From Pratylenchus scribneri (lineage: Eukaryota > Nematoda > Chromadorea > Rhabditida > Pratylenchidae), in the NCBI GenBank assembly GCA_030063045.1, contig JAQSEB010000042.1, positions 1,674,001 to 1,738,000 on the forward strand: a stretch of DNA of 64,000 nucleotides. Direction: 5' to 3'. The position numbers and the translations under genes were made by a program. Below are positions 36,524-45,908 of the stretch, one piece after another. The number at the start of each line of letters is the position of its first letter. Within the stretch, counting starts at the first letter, position 1. The notes under the pieces were generated by a model. It searched no databases. It was not told where the DNA came from and worked only from the letters and a program-made list of their open reading frames with translations.

Positions 36524-37329
36524 TTAGTCCGGATAATCAGGAGACGTCGGCTGGTATTCATATTCCGTGCTTTGCCCATCATCAATGCCCTGTCGGCTCA
36601 AAGGGGGGGATTCTGGCGAATCGGGCACAACCCTGAATTAGATTAAATTAGGAATAAAATACTAATTAAAATTTTACATTTCTTCTTCTGGCGATTCATC
36701 CACTTGTTGCCCATCATTTTCCAATTCCATTGTTGTCAATTTCCAAAAAAACTAAAATTATTAATAATTTTTAATTTAAACATTTTAATTACCTTTGGGT
36801 TTTGAACAAATTCCTTCTTGTCCATGTCATAGTATAGCATATTCCCGTTTTTCTCGTCATAAATACGAAAAATTTTCGGCCAATTCGCTTCCAGAAACTG
36901 TAAAAAGCATTCATTTAAAAATTTTTTCCCTCCTTTTAAAACTGACTTCTCCATTCTTCAATTTCAAGGCCCAATATTCCTCCTCTGCAGATTCCACCGT
37001 CACCGTTGAATCATCGTCATTTGCCATTTCCTCCGGAGGCATTTCAGGAGCTGCTGGTGGCGTCAATTCCGGTTGAGCAGCTGGAATTTCCGGCGCAAGA
37101 TAATTGTCAAGTGTATTCTCTTGATAAGAATACTTCAGCAATAAACGACGCCGTCTGAATTTTATGGATACAAATATATTTTTAATTTTATAAAATACTT
37201 TTCCTTTCGTTTGTACAATCCGCGCTTCCATTGGTCAAATTTGACGCTAGAATCCTGCGATCGGACATTAATCAGGCATTGAAATATTGGATTCTTGGCC
37301 TTGAATATCTTATCAATTTGTTGATCCAT
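36524..37329 (-). CDS. Polinton protein of unknown function, acidic C-terminus
   Basis: Five exons (37329-37199, 37154-36947, 36897-36793, 36751-36678, 36632-36524) join in frame to about 208 residues. The first exon was found by phase: only an ATG at 37329 connects to the downstream frame. The protein has a basic block (KRGLYKRKEKRRRLLLK), a Pro/Glu stretch, a compact segment (FRIYDEKNGNMLYYDMDKK) and an acidic, Ser/Pro-rich end (SPESPPLSRQGIDDGQ). It is transcribed away from the structural cluster and spliced, which suggests a regulatory or early role. Family unrecognised. Confidence 0.65.
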
Positions 37330-37672
37330 TTGATAAATTTATCTATAAAAGGAATAAAAAAATGGAAATTTTCAATGGGATATGGTCCAAAGGCAACAGC
37401 AGTCGAGAATGAGGGAAGTGACCGGTAACAGCAGTCGAGAGCAGGAGGCGGAGCTAAAATATTCCCTCATTCTGAAGGAAAGAATGAAAAGAGCCATTCG
37501 AGAGTGAAATAGGCGGAGTCTTGAGATTTTAAAATTGAAATTAAAATTTTTAATAAAAATAGGTCAAGATCAGGGTTATATAAATAGGGGAAAATTCAAA
37601 CCCAAACCATTCCCTCGATTCATTTTAAAAATTTCCATTATAAATTTAAAAATTCCAATCTCCCAAATAAAA
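37330..37672. promoter_or_regulatory. divergent Polinton promoter region with TATA box and short repeats
   Basis: The spacer between the divergent genes starting at 37329 and 37673 contains TATATAAATA at 37577-37586, about 87 bp before the plus-strand ATG. AACAGCAGTCGAGA occurs twice (37395-37408 and 37427-37440), and GAATGAGGGA is matched by its complement TCCCTCATTC downstream. Confidence 0.55.
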
Positions 37673-38692
37673 ATGGCCCTTAATATGACGGACAAGAAAA
37701 GCCTCGGTCAGCAAATATTGCCGGAAGTGGACTTCAACATTACAAGCACTGGTGTAACTATTCATGCCAGCCATCGTCTCTCCACTCCTCGATTTGTACA
37801 ATTCGACAACCAAGGAAAATGCAAAGAATGTAAATCGACGGAAGTAGAATTGGATTTTGTCGTCACCAAGGAAGGCATTACGCTGTTTTGTACCCGAATG
37901 AAGGGAAGTCGTTTCGTTCCATTCGATTCGGTCCACGATCTTCCAGGCCACTGCTTTTTCAAGATCAAGAATAAGGGAAAAGTTTTCAATATTGAGCATG
38001 GACAGCAAGCACCGGTAATTTGCCACCCAATTATTTCTACAAATCAAAAGGAAATTCAGGCTGAGCCTCCACAGAAAATGCCTAAACTGGAGCCTGAAAA
38101 GGAATACACGCTGAAGGAAACACTTTCGGAGATCTATGCCTACCTGGATTGGATTGTTCCCAGCGGTGATGTGGCCGAAGGAATGATTGGACGTGTGAAG
38201 AAGGCCGGTGGGATGAGCTTCGAGGCATTTTTGGATGCCCTTTCTGCTGCCACTTCTTTCACAACAAATCCAAATGGCAACAACATTTCGCCTGAATTGC
38301 TGGAGACTTATCAAAAGAATTCGGCAAAACATAACAAAATTTTCGCGCCTAAGAATCCTGAAAACCGAACAATTCCATTCTCTGTTTTGTTGGAAATTTT
38401 GGCTGCTGCTGCCACCTTTTTAGGTGATTCACAGCTACCAAGTAAGCAAAATCAAGAGCCCAGGGAAGAAGTAAAATCTGAAACAGTTCAGGCTCCAGCA
38501 TCCGATCAGTATGAGGCATTTTATGAGAGTATGAAAGCTGCAACCACCGGCATTCCCGATCAACCAAAGCGAGTGAAAGAATTGAAGGAACAAGCAAAAC
38601 AGATGAAAGAGGAAGAAGAAGCAGCCATCGCCTCAATTACCCCTTCAATTCCCAATAAACCAACATCCCCACTAAGCACTAAATTCTTTTAA
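37673..38692 (+). CDS. Polinton protein of unknown function, first gene of structural cluster
   Basis: Intronless, 339 residues from the ATG at 37673, the first Met after the TATA box. The N-terminal third looks like a small globular domain with a CKECK pair and paired repeats (SRFVPFD and PRFVQFD). The middle contains MPKLEPEKEYTLKETLSEI and alanine-rich helices; the C-terminus is coiled-coil-like and charged (KELKEQAKQMKEEEEAAIA). No hallmark Polinton family recognised. Its place directly upstream of the packaging ATPase suggests a virion-related role, by position only. Confidence 0.7.
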   Translation: MALNMTDKKSLGQQILPEVDFNITSTGVTIHASHRLSTPRFVQFDNQGKCKECKSTEVELDFVVTKEGITLFCTRMKGSRFVPFDSVHDLPGHCFFKIKNKGKVFNIEHGQQAPVICHPIISTNQKEIQAEPPQKMPKLEPEKEYTLKETLSEIYAYLDWIVPSGDVAEGMIGRVKKAGGMSFEAFLDALSAATSFTTNPNGNNISPELLETYQKNSAKHNKIFAPKNPENRTIPFSVLLEILAAAATFLGDSQLPSKQNQEPREEVKSETVQAPASDQYEAFYESMKAATTGIPDQPKRVKELKEQAKQMKEEEEAAIASITPSIPNKPTSPLSTKFF

Positions 38693-38754
38693 TAAGTTTA
38701 CTCCATTCCCCTTTTCACATTCATTTATCATTTATTATTAATTAAATTTAATCA

Positions 38755-39411
38755 ATGGATATTCCCTCTTTTTCTAATAAAGAATTAATGTTAAAATCGC
38801 CATTTGGAATGATAATTAGTGGGCCAAGCTCGAGCGGGAAGAGCACATTTCTATTGAAATTTATAGCAGAATCTTCTGAGTTGATTTCTCCAAAACCTTC
38901 AAGTGTACTGTATTGTTTTGGTGAAATGAGTGATATTGTGCCAGTTCTCCAAAAATCCGGAATTGGCGTATTTGCCGGAGTTCCCCCAGAGGAAGTAATT
39001 AAACGCCAACCTAAGCCCCTTTTGTTAATATTGGATGACCTTTTATTGGCAATAGATGAAAAGTATTTGAATCAACTGTTTACCGCAAAATCGCACCATC
39101 AAAATTTTTCCATTGTCTTTGTCACTCAAAATTTATTTGAAAAGAAAATTAAAGTTGCTCGCCAAAATGCTCAATATTTGGTCTTGATGCGATCTCCGAA
39201 TTCGGCACTTTCAGTGAGGAATATTGGCGTTCAACTTTTTCCTCGACAACTCGATTATTTCATGGATGCCTATCGGCAAGCAACAAATCAGCCCTATGGC
39301 TATTTGTTGATTGATATGCATGCTTCATCCGATCCGTCACTTAGGCTTCGCACAAATATATTTAATCAAGAAGAAGAGAGTACAATATTCATTCCCAAAA
39401 ACGGTCTTTAA
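38755..39411 (+). CDS. ATPase: FtsK/HerA-type genome-packaging ATPase
   Basis: Intronless, 218 residues. Walker A is GPSSSGKST (residues 23-31). Walker B is LLLILDDLL (near 90), and a sensor-like motif FVTQNLF follows. This matches the A32-like packaging ATPases shared by Polintons and large DNA viruses, which pump DNA into the capsid. The short length is normal for Polintons. It lies between two small genes with spacers of 62 and 16 bp. Confidence 0.93.
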   Translation: MDIPSFSNKELMLKSPFGMIISGPSSSGKSTFLLKFIAESSELISPKPSSVLYCFGEMSDIVPVLQKSGIGVFAGVPPEEVIKRQPKPLLLILDDLLLAIDEKYLNQLFTAKSHHQNFSIVFVTQNLFEKKIKVARQNAQYLVLMRSPNSALSVRNIGVQLFPRQLDYFMDAYRQATNQPYGYLLIDMHASSDPSLRLRTNIFNQEEESTIFIPKNGL

Positions 39412-39427
39412 TTTATTTCCCTAAAAA

Positions 39428-39787
39428 ATGACCCAAGCAAAAATTAGTCAATTAATTCATGAAAATTATCAATTTCTTAAAAGTTTATCAAAAATTAAAT
39501 CTCCAAAGAAATTGCATCGATACCTGAAACATGCAAATTCGCAACAACTTCTAGCCATTGTAGAAGTTTGCCTCAATATTGTGTGCTCGCGTTTTCAATT
39601 AACCTCAAGGCAAAGGAATCGCCTAATGCCATATGCTGATTTTGTGCGCCGAATGAGCAGATTACGTAGCGAGAAAGGAGCAAGAAAATTTATTGTACAA
39701 AAAGGAAGCGGTGCTCCTGCTGTTTTCGGTGCTCTTCTAACACCCATTCTCATTGAATTGGCCAAGAATTTATTTATAAAAGATTAA
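39428..39787 (+). CDS. small basic Polinton protein with hydrophobic C-terminus
   Basis: Intronless, 119 residues. A helical basic body (HRYLKHANSQQLLAIVEVCL, LTSRQRNRLMPYADFVRR) is followed by a Gly/Ala/Leu-rich end (APAVFGALLTPILIELAKN) that could touch membrane. Small proteins with this helical pattern next to the ATPase recur in Polintons and related viruses as far as I recall; no function is established. It starts only 16 bp after the ATPase stop. Confidence 0.75.
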   Translation: MTQAKISQLIHENYQFLKSLSKIKSPKKLHRYLKHANSQQLLAIVEVCLNIVCSRFQLTSRQRNRLMPYADFVRRMSRLRSEKGARKFIVQKGSGAPAVFGALLTPILIELAKNLFIKD

Positions 39788-39823
39788 AATTAATTCAAAA
39801 AATCATTTTATTATTATTATTTA

Positions 39824-41098
39824 ATGGCACAAAAATATCTTCTCGTTCCCGAACCAATTTATCGAGGCCTAACTTCTACGGATACAGGCGAACCCAATCT
39901 TGATTTTACCAAAAGGGAATTGGATAAAATTAAACATGGCCGGACTGAGTCCTCTCGGAAAAATATTCTCTACAATCAAGAACTCCGTCGATATTTGCAA
40001 ATGAGAAATGAGCGAGAGAGTAGGCCTGCCCGAGTAGAATTAACAAATGGGTTGAGAATGTTGGTTAAAAAAGGAGATGAATTTGAAAGTGGGGATGAAG
40101 AAATAATGATTGATGAAGATAAACCATCAAAAAGTCCACCGAAACCGTCAAAGCCCTCCAAAAAAGTGGATAATGTTCCGAATAATTTAGATGAATCAGA
40201 AAAAACAATGGAATTGGCTTCTCCTCAACCATCTTCTTCCTCTACAACTCTTACTCCTTCTCATCCTCAAAATCCACCAGAAATATTTCAGGAAGGAAGA
40301 GATGAAATTCCTTTTATTCCTAGAAAATGGCCTTTAATGGAAAAAACAAATACAGATTCGCAATTAACAAAAATATCCAAAAAATCAAAGACCTTGACTA
40401 AGAAGAAAAATCCGTCAGTTATACGAAATTATCATAAAATCAATGACGAATTGGAACAGCCATCCTCCATGTTACCTTTACCAGAGCCAATGGATCAATC
40501 GATCATACCTTCCTCATCGAATAAATTACCTAGTCGAGAACATTTGGGTTTATCATCAAAATCAAAGGCTTTAATAAAGAAGAAGAATAAAATTTCGCTA
40601 GTTTCTCGACCTTCAGTTATACGAAATTATCAGTCAATTAGGAAAGAATTGGAACCATCAAAAGATCAATCGGCTCTACCGATTTCATCGGCTCAGTTGA
40701 CTTTGGAAGCACCGTTAGCTCCAAGACCTCAAACATCGATGGAATTGTATGGAAGACCAGGTGTAAAATATAGACGTGATCCCGATTTAATTGAAGTAGT
40801 TTCATCGGCTGTTAGGAGGGATATAAGAAAGAGGAAACCATCAAAAGGGGATATTCTAGAACAAAAGAAGCCTAGGATTGAAATTGAGGGTTCAATTCGC
40901 CGTCGTCAATGGGCTCGTCGAAAACCAACTCAAGAAGAAGCATTAAATGGATCAATTAAATGGGCAAAAACCAGACCGACCCAAGCGGATGTGCATACTG
41001 TATCAAATGAATACGGTGGTAGAAGGCTACCGAATATTAGTAATAAAGCAAGATTGGAAGCACTACAAAAAAGAGTGGCAAAATTTAAAAATAATTAA
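39824..41098 (+). CDS. Polinton protein with low-complexity repeats, unknown function
   Basis: Intronless, 424 residues. The first 90 residues look ordered (YNQELRRYLQMRNERE). The rest is Lys/Ser/Pro-rich and carries internal repeats: PSVIRNYHKINDELE and PSVIRNYQSIRKELE, then QWARRKPTQEEALNGSI and KWAKTRPTQADV. Basic and disordered, it could bind DNA or act as a virion scaffold; that is inference. It lies between the small basic gene and the integrase. Confidence 0.7.
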   Translation: MAQKYLLVPEPIYRGLTSTDTGEPNLDFTKRELDKIKHGRTESSRKNILYNQELRRYLQMRNERESRPARVELTNGLRMLVKKGDEFESGDEEIMIDEDKPSKSPPKPSKPSKKVDNVPNNLDESEKTMELASPQPSSSSTTLTPSHPQNPPEIFQEGRDEIPFIPRKWPLMEKTNTDSQLTKISKKSKTLTKKKNPSVIRNYHKINDELEQPSSMLPLPEPMDQSIIPSSSNKLPSREHLGLSSKSKALIKKKNKISLVSRPSVIRNYQSIRKELEPSKDQSALPISSAQLTLEAPLAPRPQTSMELYGRPGVKYRRDPDLIEVVSSAVRRDIRKRKPSKGDILEQKKPRIEIEGSIRRRQWARRKPTQEEALNGSIKWAKTRPTQADVHTVSNEYGGRRLPNISNKARLEALQKRVAKFKNN

Positions 41099-41168
41099 TC
41101 CATTACTTATTTGTCATTTTATATATTTTTATAATTCATTTATATTCCCTTTTATTAATAAATAAATT

Positions 41169-42263
41169 ATGGATGTAATAAAATCTACACTCAACCAATT
41201 ATATAATAATCCTGAATCACCAGCTGCATTTTCCGGAGTTGACACTCTATACAAAGAGGCTAAGAAGAAATTAGGTTCAAAAATAAACCGAAAGGATGTT
41301 GAATATTATCTCCAAGGACACCGGACCTATTCCCTTATGCGGCCAAGAAGAGTACATTTTAAGAGGGCAAAAACTATTCCACTGGGTTTTATGAGTGATA
41401 TTCAAACGGATTTGGCTGAGATGGGTGCATTAAGCCGGAGCAATAATGGCCATCGTTATATTTTAGTTGCTATTGATGTCCTATCAAAAAGGCTTTTTGC
41501 TATCCCGTTAAAGACTAAAAAGGGTGAAGATATGTTGCAAGCATTTAAAAAACTTTTAGAACAAATGCCTTTTAAACCTATACGAATTTATTCGGATTTG
41601 GGCACGGAATATCGAAATAAATTATTGAAAGAATTTTTTGAAAATGAGGAAATACAGAAATTTGAGACAAGCTCAAGTTTTGTTAAAGCTTCGCTTGCTG
41701 AAAGAGCAATTCGTAATTTAAAGCAAAGATTATATCGATATTTTTCACAAACTAAAACACTGAATTGGATTGATGTGCTTCAGAAAATTGTCGATGGAAT
41801 CAATCATGCCCCGAGCAGGACTCACGGAATGCGCCCAATTGACGTGAATTTTAAAAATGCCCGAGAGGTTTGGCAGCGACAATATGGCGATGAATTCAAA
41901 TTTAAACGAAGGCGAATGAAACCCAAATTTTTAGCTGGTGATACGGTTCGAATGAGTAGAGGCAAACATATTTTCGAAAAAGGCTATATTCCATCTTGGG
42001 GAGACGAGATTTTAACAGTGGATTCGGTAAAGACCAAATCTAAACCGATTCTATACAAAATTCGAGATGATAAAGGGGAAAAATTCAAGGGTTCATTTTA
42101 TGGAGAAGAATTGGCCAAGGTCAGAAGAGATGCCGACACAACTTACCGTATTGAAAAGACGTATAGAAAGAAAAAGCGACCGGATGGAACTTTTGATATT
42201 CTGGTGAAATTTATTGGCTATCCTGAGAAAGAATGGATTCATGAAAGCCAATTGCAACCATAA
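41169..42263 (+). CDS. INT: retrovirus-like integrase with C-terminal chromodomain
   Basis: Intronless, 364 residues. The catalytic core shows the DDE residues: Asp81 (SDIQTDLAEM), Asp143 (IYSDLGTEYRN) and Glu178 (KASLAERAIRNLKQRL), with family spacing. A beta-rich segment follows. The last 40 residues form a chromodomain (YRIEKTYRKKKRPDGTFD, then VKFIGYPEKEWIHES), which may guide insertion by binding histone marks. Catalyses joining of the terminal repeats to target DNA, producing the 6-bp duplication seen here. Confidence 0.96.
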   Translation: MDVIKSTLNQLYNNPESPAAFSGVDTLYKEAKKKLGSKINRKDVEYYLQGHRTYSLMRPRRVHFKRAKTIPLGFMSDIQTDLAEMGALSRSNNGHRYILVAIDVLSKRLFAIPLKTKKGEDMLQAFKKLLEQMPFKPIRIYSDLGTEYRNKLLKEFFENEEIQKFETSSSFVKASLAERAIRNLKQRLYRYFSQTKTLNWIDVLQKIVDGINHAPSRTHGMRPIDVNFKNAREVWQRQYGDEFKFKRRRMKPKFLAGDTVRMSRGKHIFEKGYIPSWGDEILTVDSVKTKSKPILYKIRDDKGEKFKGSFYGEELAKVRRDADTTYRIEKTYRKKKRPDGTFDILVKFIGYPEKEWIHESQLQP

Positions 42264-42352
42264 AAAAAATATATATAAATTCCTTTCAATTAACATATAT
42301 TAACCATTTTCGATTATTCATTTCAATTTTCTTCGTATTAATTAAATAAAAA

Positions 42353-43858
42353 ATGTCAAACAGTTTTTTTGTCTATGTTCCGAGTAATATTCAGGATTAT
42401 CCGGATAACCGGCCGAATAAATTTCGAATGCATTTGCCTAGGCCAATCGAATTGGAGGGAAATTGGGTTTGCGGCTTACACAGCATATCGTTCCCCTATT
42501 CATGGGCTTCCACAATATTGGATGATAACCAGGCAATTTTTGTTCACTATAATGAGACAGAGAAAAAGGAACGGCTCATAAAAATTCCAATCCCAAAAGC
42601 TTCGCATAAAAACATAAATGAATTACAAACATTCCTCCATGAAACAATTAAATTTCAAGCCAAAGCATTGAGCGAAGCAAAAAATGTCTTTTTGGAAAGA
42701 CCGACTGTCGAAAGCGAAGCAAAATTGAACAGAGGGAAACGTGCAGCTTCCGCCAAAGCTGAAGGAGAGAAGAAAAAACAAGGATCTCCGCCAAGGAAAG
42801 CTCCAGCTCCCCCTAAAGGGTCGCCTCCTCCACGCCTTGGACTTTTGGAAATTTATTTTGGGGAAGAACAAAAAGAGCAAGGAAAAAAGAATGGAGAAAA
42901 TAATACAGTAACGGGAAATGAGAATAAGCCTGTCACAACTCGAAGCTCCGCTACCGTTTCTACGCCTAGTATTGAAACAAACACAAATACCGCTGCTTTA
43001 ACCTCAACTTCTACCATCAATCAAAATCCTGGGCAGAATGCTCAAACAGCTCCGATTCAGGCTAACAGCAAAGGATCACCCCCTAAAGCGGAATCAAAAG
43101 CTACGGCTGCTGATTCCGCATCGGATGATTCCCCACTTTTGAGTACACTTTTTGATGGTGAAAATGTGGGAGCTAACGAGCAATCATCAATCAGTACCAC
43201 TGCTAATAATACCGATGGCGAAAATAAAACAAAAAAGGATGAAAATGGAAAGAAAGAAGAAAAAAGTGGAGGAGAGATTGGGGAAGAAAATGCTAAGAAA
43301 GAGGAAGAAGAAAATGGAGGAGAGAATCTCATTTCAACATTTTTTGGGGATCTGCCTAAACCTGAAGTGAAAACGGTAGATCTGGTGATGGCTCAGCATA
43401 TGATTGACTCAATTGGCTTCCAATTTCACAAAGAATTTCAACGCTTTAGGGCTGTTTTTTCAGATCCAAATATTAATTACATCATGTTCACCCCGCAGCT
43501 AGCATACGTTTTGGGTTGGGAAAATGGAATGTATATAAAAAATGGGGAAATGGCCAAATATGCTTGTGATTTGAAGGGCGGATTTTCAAGCTTTGGTGTC
43601 TATACAAAAGGATTAACCGAGAATATGATTATTGGTAATAAACTGAGTTCGCTGCTTCGTGTTGTGTCTATTTCCGGATCGACCCCAGGGGAATATACGG
43701 AACAAATTTATGACTCGCCCATCTACGTAAAAGTATTGCCGAAGACTGTGAATGAAATTGAAATCGAGTTGCTAACAATGGAAGAAGGCAGGCTTTTGCC
43801 CATGGATTGGGGTCAAGTGATGATTGTCTTGATATTTAAAAGAATCATTCAATTTTAA
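42353..43858 (+). CDS. mCP: minor capsid (penton-like) protein with a large low-complexity insert
   Basis: Intronless, 501 residues. The N-terminal block (FFVYVPSNIQDYPDNRPNKF, LEGNWVCGLHSISFPYSW) is the start pattern of Polinton minor capsid proteins, the single jelly-roll penton. The C-terminal block (LAYVLGWENGMYIKNGE, then SSLLRVVSISGSTPGEYTEQ) closes it. Between about residues 125 and 340 is a long insert rich in Lys, Glu, Gly, Ser, Asn and Pro, which is unusual and splits the fold at one loop. It lies in the capsid cluster 5' of the core-like and major capsid genes. Confidence 0.82.
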   Translation: MSNSFFVYVPSNIQDYPDNRPNKFRMHLPRPIELEGNWVCGLHSISFPYSWASTILDDNQAIFVHYNETEKKERLIKIPIPKASHKNINELQTFLHETIKFQAKALSEAKNVFLERPTVESEAKLNRGKRAASAKAEGEKKKQGSPPRKAPAPPKGSPPPRLGLLEIYFGEEQKEQGKKNGENNTVTGNENKPVTTRSSATVSTPSIETNTNTAALTSTSTINQNPGQNAQTAPIQANSKGSPPKAESKATAADSASDDSPLLSTLFDGENVGANEQSSISTTANNTDGENKTKKDENGKKEEKSGGEIGEENAKKEEEENGGENLISTFFGDLPKPEVKTVDLVMAQHMIDSIGFQFHKEFQRFRAVFSDPNINYIMFTPQLAYVLGWENGMYIKNGEMAKYACDLKGGFSSFGVYTKGLTENMIIGNKLSSLLRVVSISGSTPGEYTEQIYDSPIYVKVLPKTVNEIEIELLTMEEGRLLPMDWGQVMIVLIFKRIIQF

Positions 43859-43941
43859 TTCACTCCATTATTTATTCCTAAACCCAATCAATTAATTCAT
43901 ATTATTATACGATTGAATAAATTTTAATTTAAAAAATAATA

Positions 43942-44448
43942 ATGGTGCACGTTGTTTTCGATACAGCCTCAGTTGGCTATGATGATTTTATCCAAACAGG
44001 AGGGGGCCCATCAGATATGGGTGAATCCTATAGATACGAAATATTCAAGGGTGGTCCTGCATATATGCAGAGAGGCTATGGAATACAGCACGGAGCTGGC
44101 ATCACTGATGTGTTAAGAGGTGTTTGGCGATTTTTTTTGCCTCTAATTCGCCGTGTTGGGACAACTGTGGGCGAAGAAGCACTCAACACAGGCCAAAGAG
44201 TAATGGAAAAGCTTCACGAAGGGCAACCGCTCAAAGAAGCTGTAATTAGCGAAGGAAAGAAAGGAATCGATACCGTTTTGGACAAAGGCGGATTTCCAAA
44301 ACAATTTGGGACAGGCAGGAAGCGTATAAAAAGGCCAAAAAATTCCCAATCCATACTCAGTCAGCAATCTATTATTGGACGAACCATAAGTAAACCACTA
44401 GCTCATTCTAAAAAAAGATTGCGATCCGACGCATTTGGATTATATTAA
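43942..44448 (+). CDS. virion core-like basic protein
   Basis: Intronless, 168 residues. A Gly-rich segment (GGPAYMQRGYGIQHGAG) is followed by an amphipathic/hydrophobic helix (LRGVWRFFLPLIRRVGTTVG) and an Arg/Lys-rich C-terminus (GTGRKRIKRPKNSQ, HSKKRLR). This resembles the short core or membrane-lytic capsid proteins of adenovirus-like particles and Polinton relatives. Placed between the two capsid genes. Role in DNA condensation or membrane activity is inference. Confidence 0.7.
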   Translation: MVHVVFDTASVGYDDFIQTGGGPSDMGESYRYEIFKGGPAYMQRGYGIQHGAGITDVLRGVWRFFLPLIRRVGTTVGEEALNTGQRVMEKLHEGQPLKEAVISEGKKGIDTVLDKGGFPKQFGTGRKRIKRPKNSQSILSQQSIIGRTISKPLAHSKKRLRSDAFGLY

Positions 44449-44487
44449 TTAAAAATATTCGTCTCCCTAAATTAAAATTAATTAAAA

Positions 44488-45840
44488 ATGGCCTTTCACA
44501 AAATCGACTCGGCCAGTGTCAATTCCATAACAAATCAACTTGATTTTTTTTCCATTCCACCAACAGATGTGTCAATTTCATCGGCCAAAGTTTTTGAGAT
44601 TTTAACCCAAAATCCTGTGGACACTCCGCCTTACCTATTTAAAATCCACAGCTCCGATAATTATATAGACTTAACCAAATGTTTCCTATTTACGGAATTC
44701 CGAATAAGGAAGGAAGGAGCAAATGGACAATTGGTGGATTTGGCAGCCACTGATGATGTTGCACCAATTCAGCTAATCGGCAATACATTCATTAACAATT
44801 TAAAAATTGGTATCAATGGGAAAGATGTTTTCAATTCCAATTCTCTTATGGCCTACAAATCCTACCTCTCTCATGAACTTTCATTTAGTCCTATAGCAAA
44901 GTTTTCTCATCTGGAAGCGGCTGGATATCGGTACAATGGGGAGAGGGATAGTCTTGAAACGGGAAACGGATTCAAACTCCGAAAAGAACAATATAAACAG
45001 AGTAAAATTGTGCAATGCATTGCCAAGATCGATTCCGACCTATTTTGCCAACCAAAATTCCTTATTTCTCATTGTGGAATTGAAATCTCCATCCAGCCTA
45101 ATGAATCAAAATTTGTCCTCATTTCACCAACGAATGTAGCCAAACCAGCCACTGGTACTACGCCAGCCGTGGCCCAAATAAAATATCATTTTGAAGTGGT
45201 CAATTGTAAATTGTATATAAAAAAGCTTTCCCCGGTCGATGGATTGGCTTTGGATATTGCGCGAAAATTGGAGACAAAACCCGCCTGCTATGATGTAAGA
45301 AAAACAGCGATGAAGAGTATTTTTATTAGCCAAGGACGTTATCAGATGAATGCCAGTTTATTTTTGGACCAAATTCCTCGGCGAATCACGTTAGGGCTAG
45401 TTGCAAATAAAGATTTTATAGGAGATTATACACGTTCTCCTTTCAATTTTCAGCATTTTAATGTGCGCGAAATCAGCATTACAGCTAATGGCCGAATTTA
45501 CCCTCAAGCTCCCTATGATTTGGATTATGAAAATGACAAATATGTTAGACCATTCCATGATTTGAATATAAATTCAGGCTTTGCAAATACATTGGAAGGA
45601 AATGGAATTGGTTATGCACAGTTTAAAAAAACCCATTGCATTTACATTTTCAACCTTACTAATAGTCTGGAGGATCAAGGAGGAGTGTTTGATCTAATCA
45701 AAAGTGGAGCAACCTCTGTTGACATAAAATTTTCCAAGTCAGTGCCTGATGGCGGAATTGTGCTAATTGTGATGGCCGAAGGGGATTCATTATTTATGGT
45801 GGATAAGAACCGAACAATTTCTACCGATACGACAGTATAA
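44488..45840 (+). CDS. MCP: major capsid protein, double jelly-roll type
   Basis: Intronless, 450 residues. The N-terminus (QLDFFSIPPTDVSISSAK) and the following block (SSDNYIDLTKCFLFTEFRI) have the typical Polinton MCP pattern. A second jelly roll starts near INASLFLDQIPRR-like strands (MNASLFLDQIPRRITLGLV). Mid-protein PLRDLN-type variation is normal. It forms the trimeric capsomers of an icosahedral shell. Position 40 bp after the core-like gene and before the small membrane protein and protease matches a virion module. Confidence 0.92.
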   Translation: MAFHKIDSASVNSITNQLDFFSIPPTDVSISSAKVFEILTQNPVDTPPYLFKIHSSDNYIDLTKCFLFTEFRIRKEGANGQLVDLAATDDVAPIQLIGNTFINNLKIGINGKDVFNSNSLMAYKSYLSHELSFSPIAKFSHLEAAGYRYNGERDSLETGNGFKLRKEQYKQSKIVQCIAKIDSDLFCQPKFLISHCGIEISIQPNESKFVLISPTNVAKPATGTTPAVAQIKYHFEVVNCKLYIKKLSPVDGLALDIARKLETKPACYDVRKTAMKSIFISQGRYQMNASLFLDQIPRRITLGLVANKDFIGDYTRSPFNFQHFNVREISITANGRIYPQAPYDLDYENDKYVRPFHDLNINSGFANTLEGNGIGYAQFKKTHCIYIFNLTNSLEDQGGVFDLIKSGATSVDIKFSKSVPDGGIVLIVMAEGDSLFMVDKNRTISTDTTV

Positions 45841-45908
45841 ATACCCTCTATTTTACATTCATTCATTGTCATTTTTTTACCAATATTTAAACGAATAAAA
45901 TTTAAAAA

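Noticed and set aside
37646..38332. Long antisense open frame (228 codons) opposite the first structural-block gene
   Set aside because: No recognisable family, no promoter, and it is fully covered by a well-formed sense gene; base composition of the sense codons explains it.
41169..42263. Integrase as sign of a retrovirus or LTR retrotransposon
   Set aside because: No reverse transcriptase, gag or LTRs; the terminal repeats are inverted and the gene set is Polinton.
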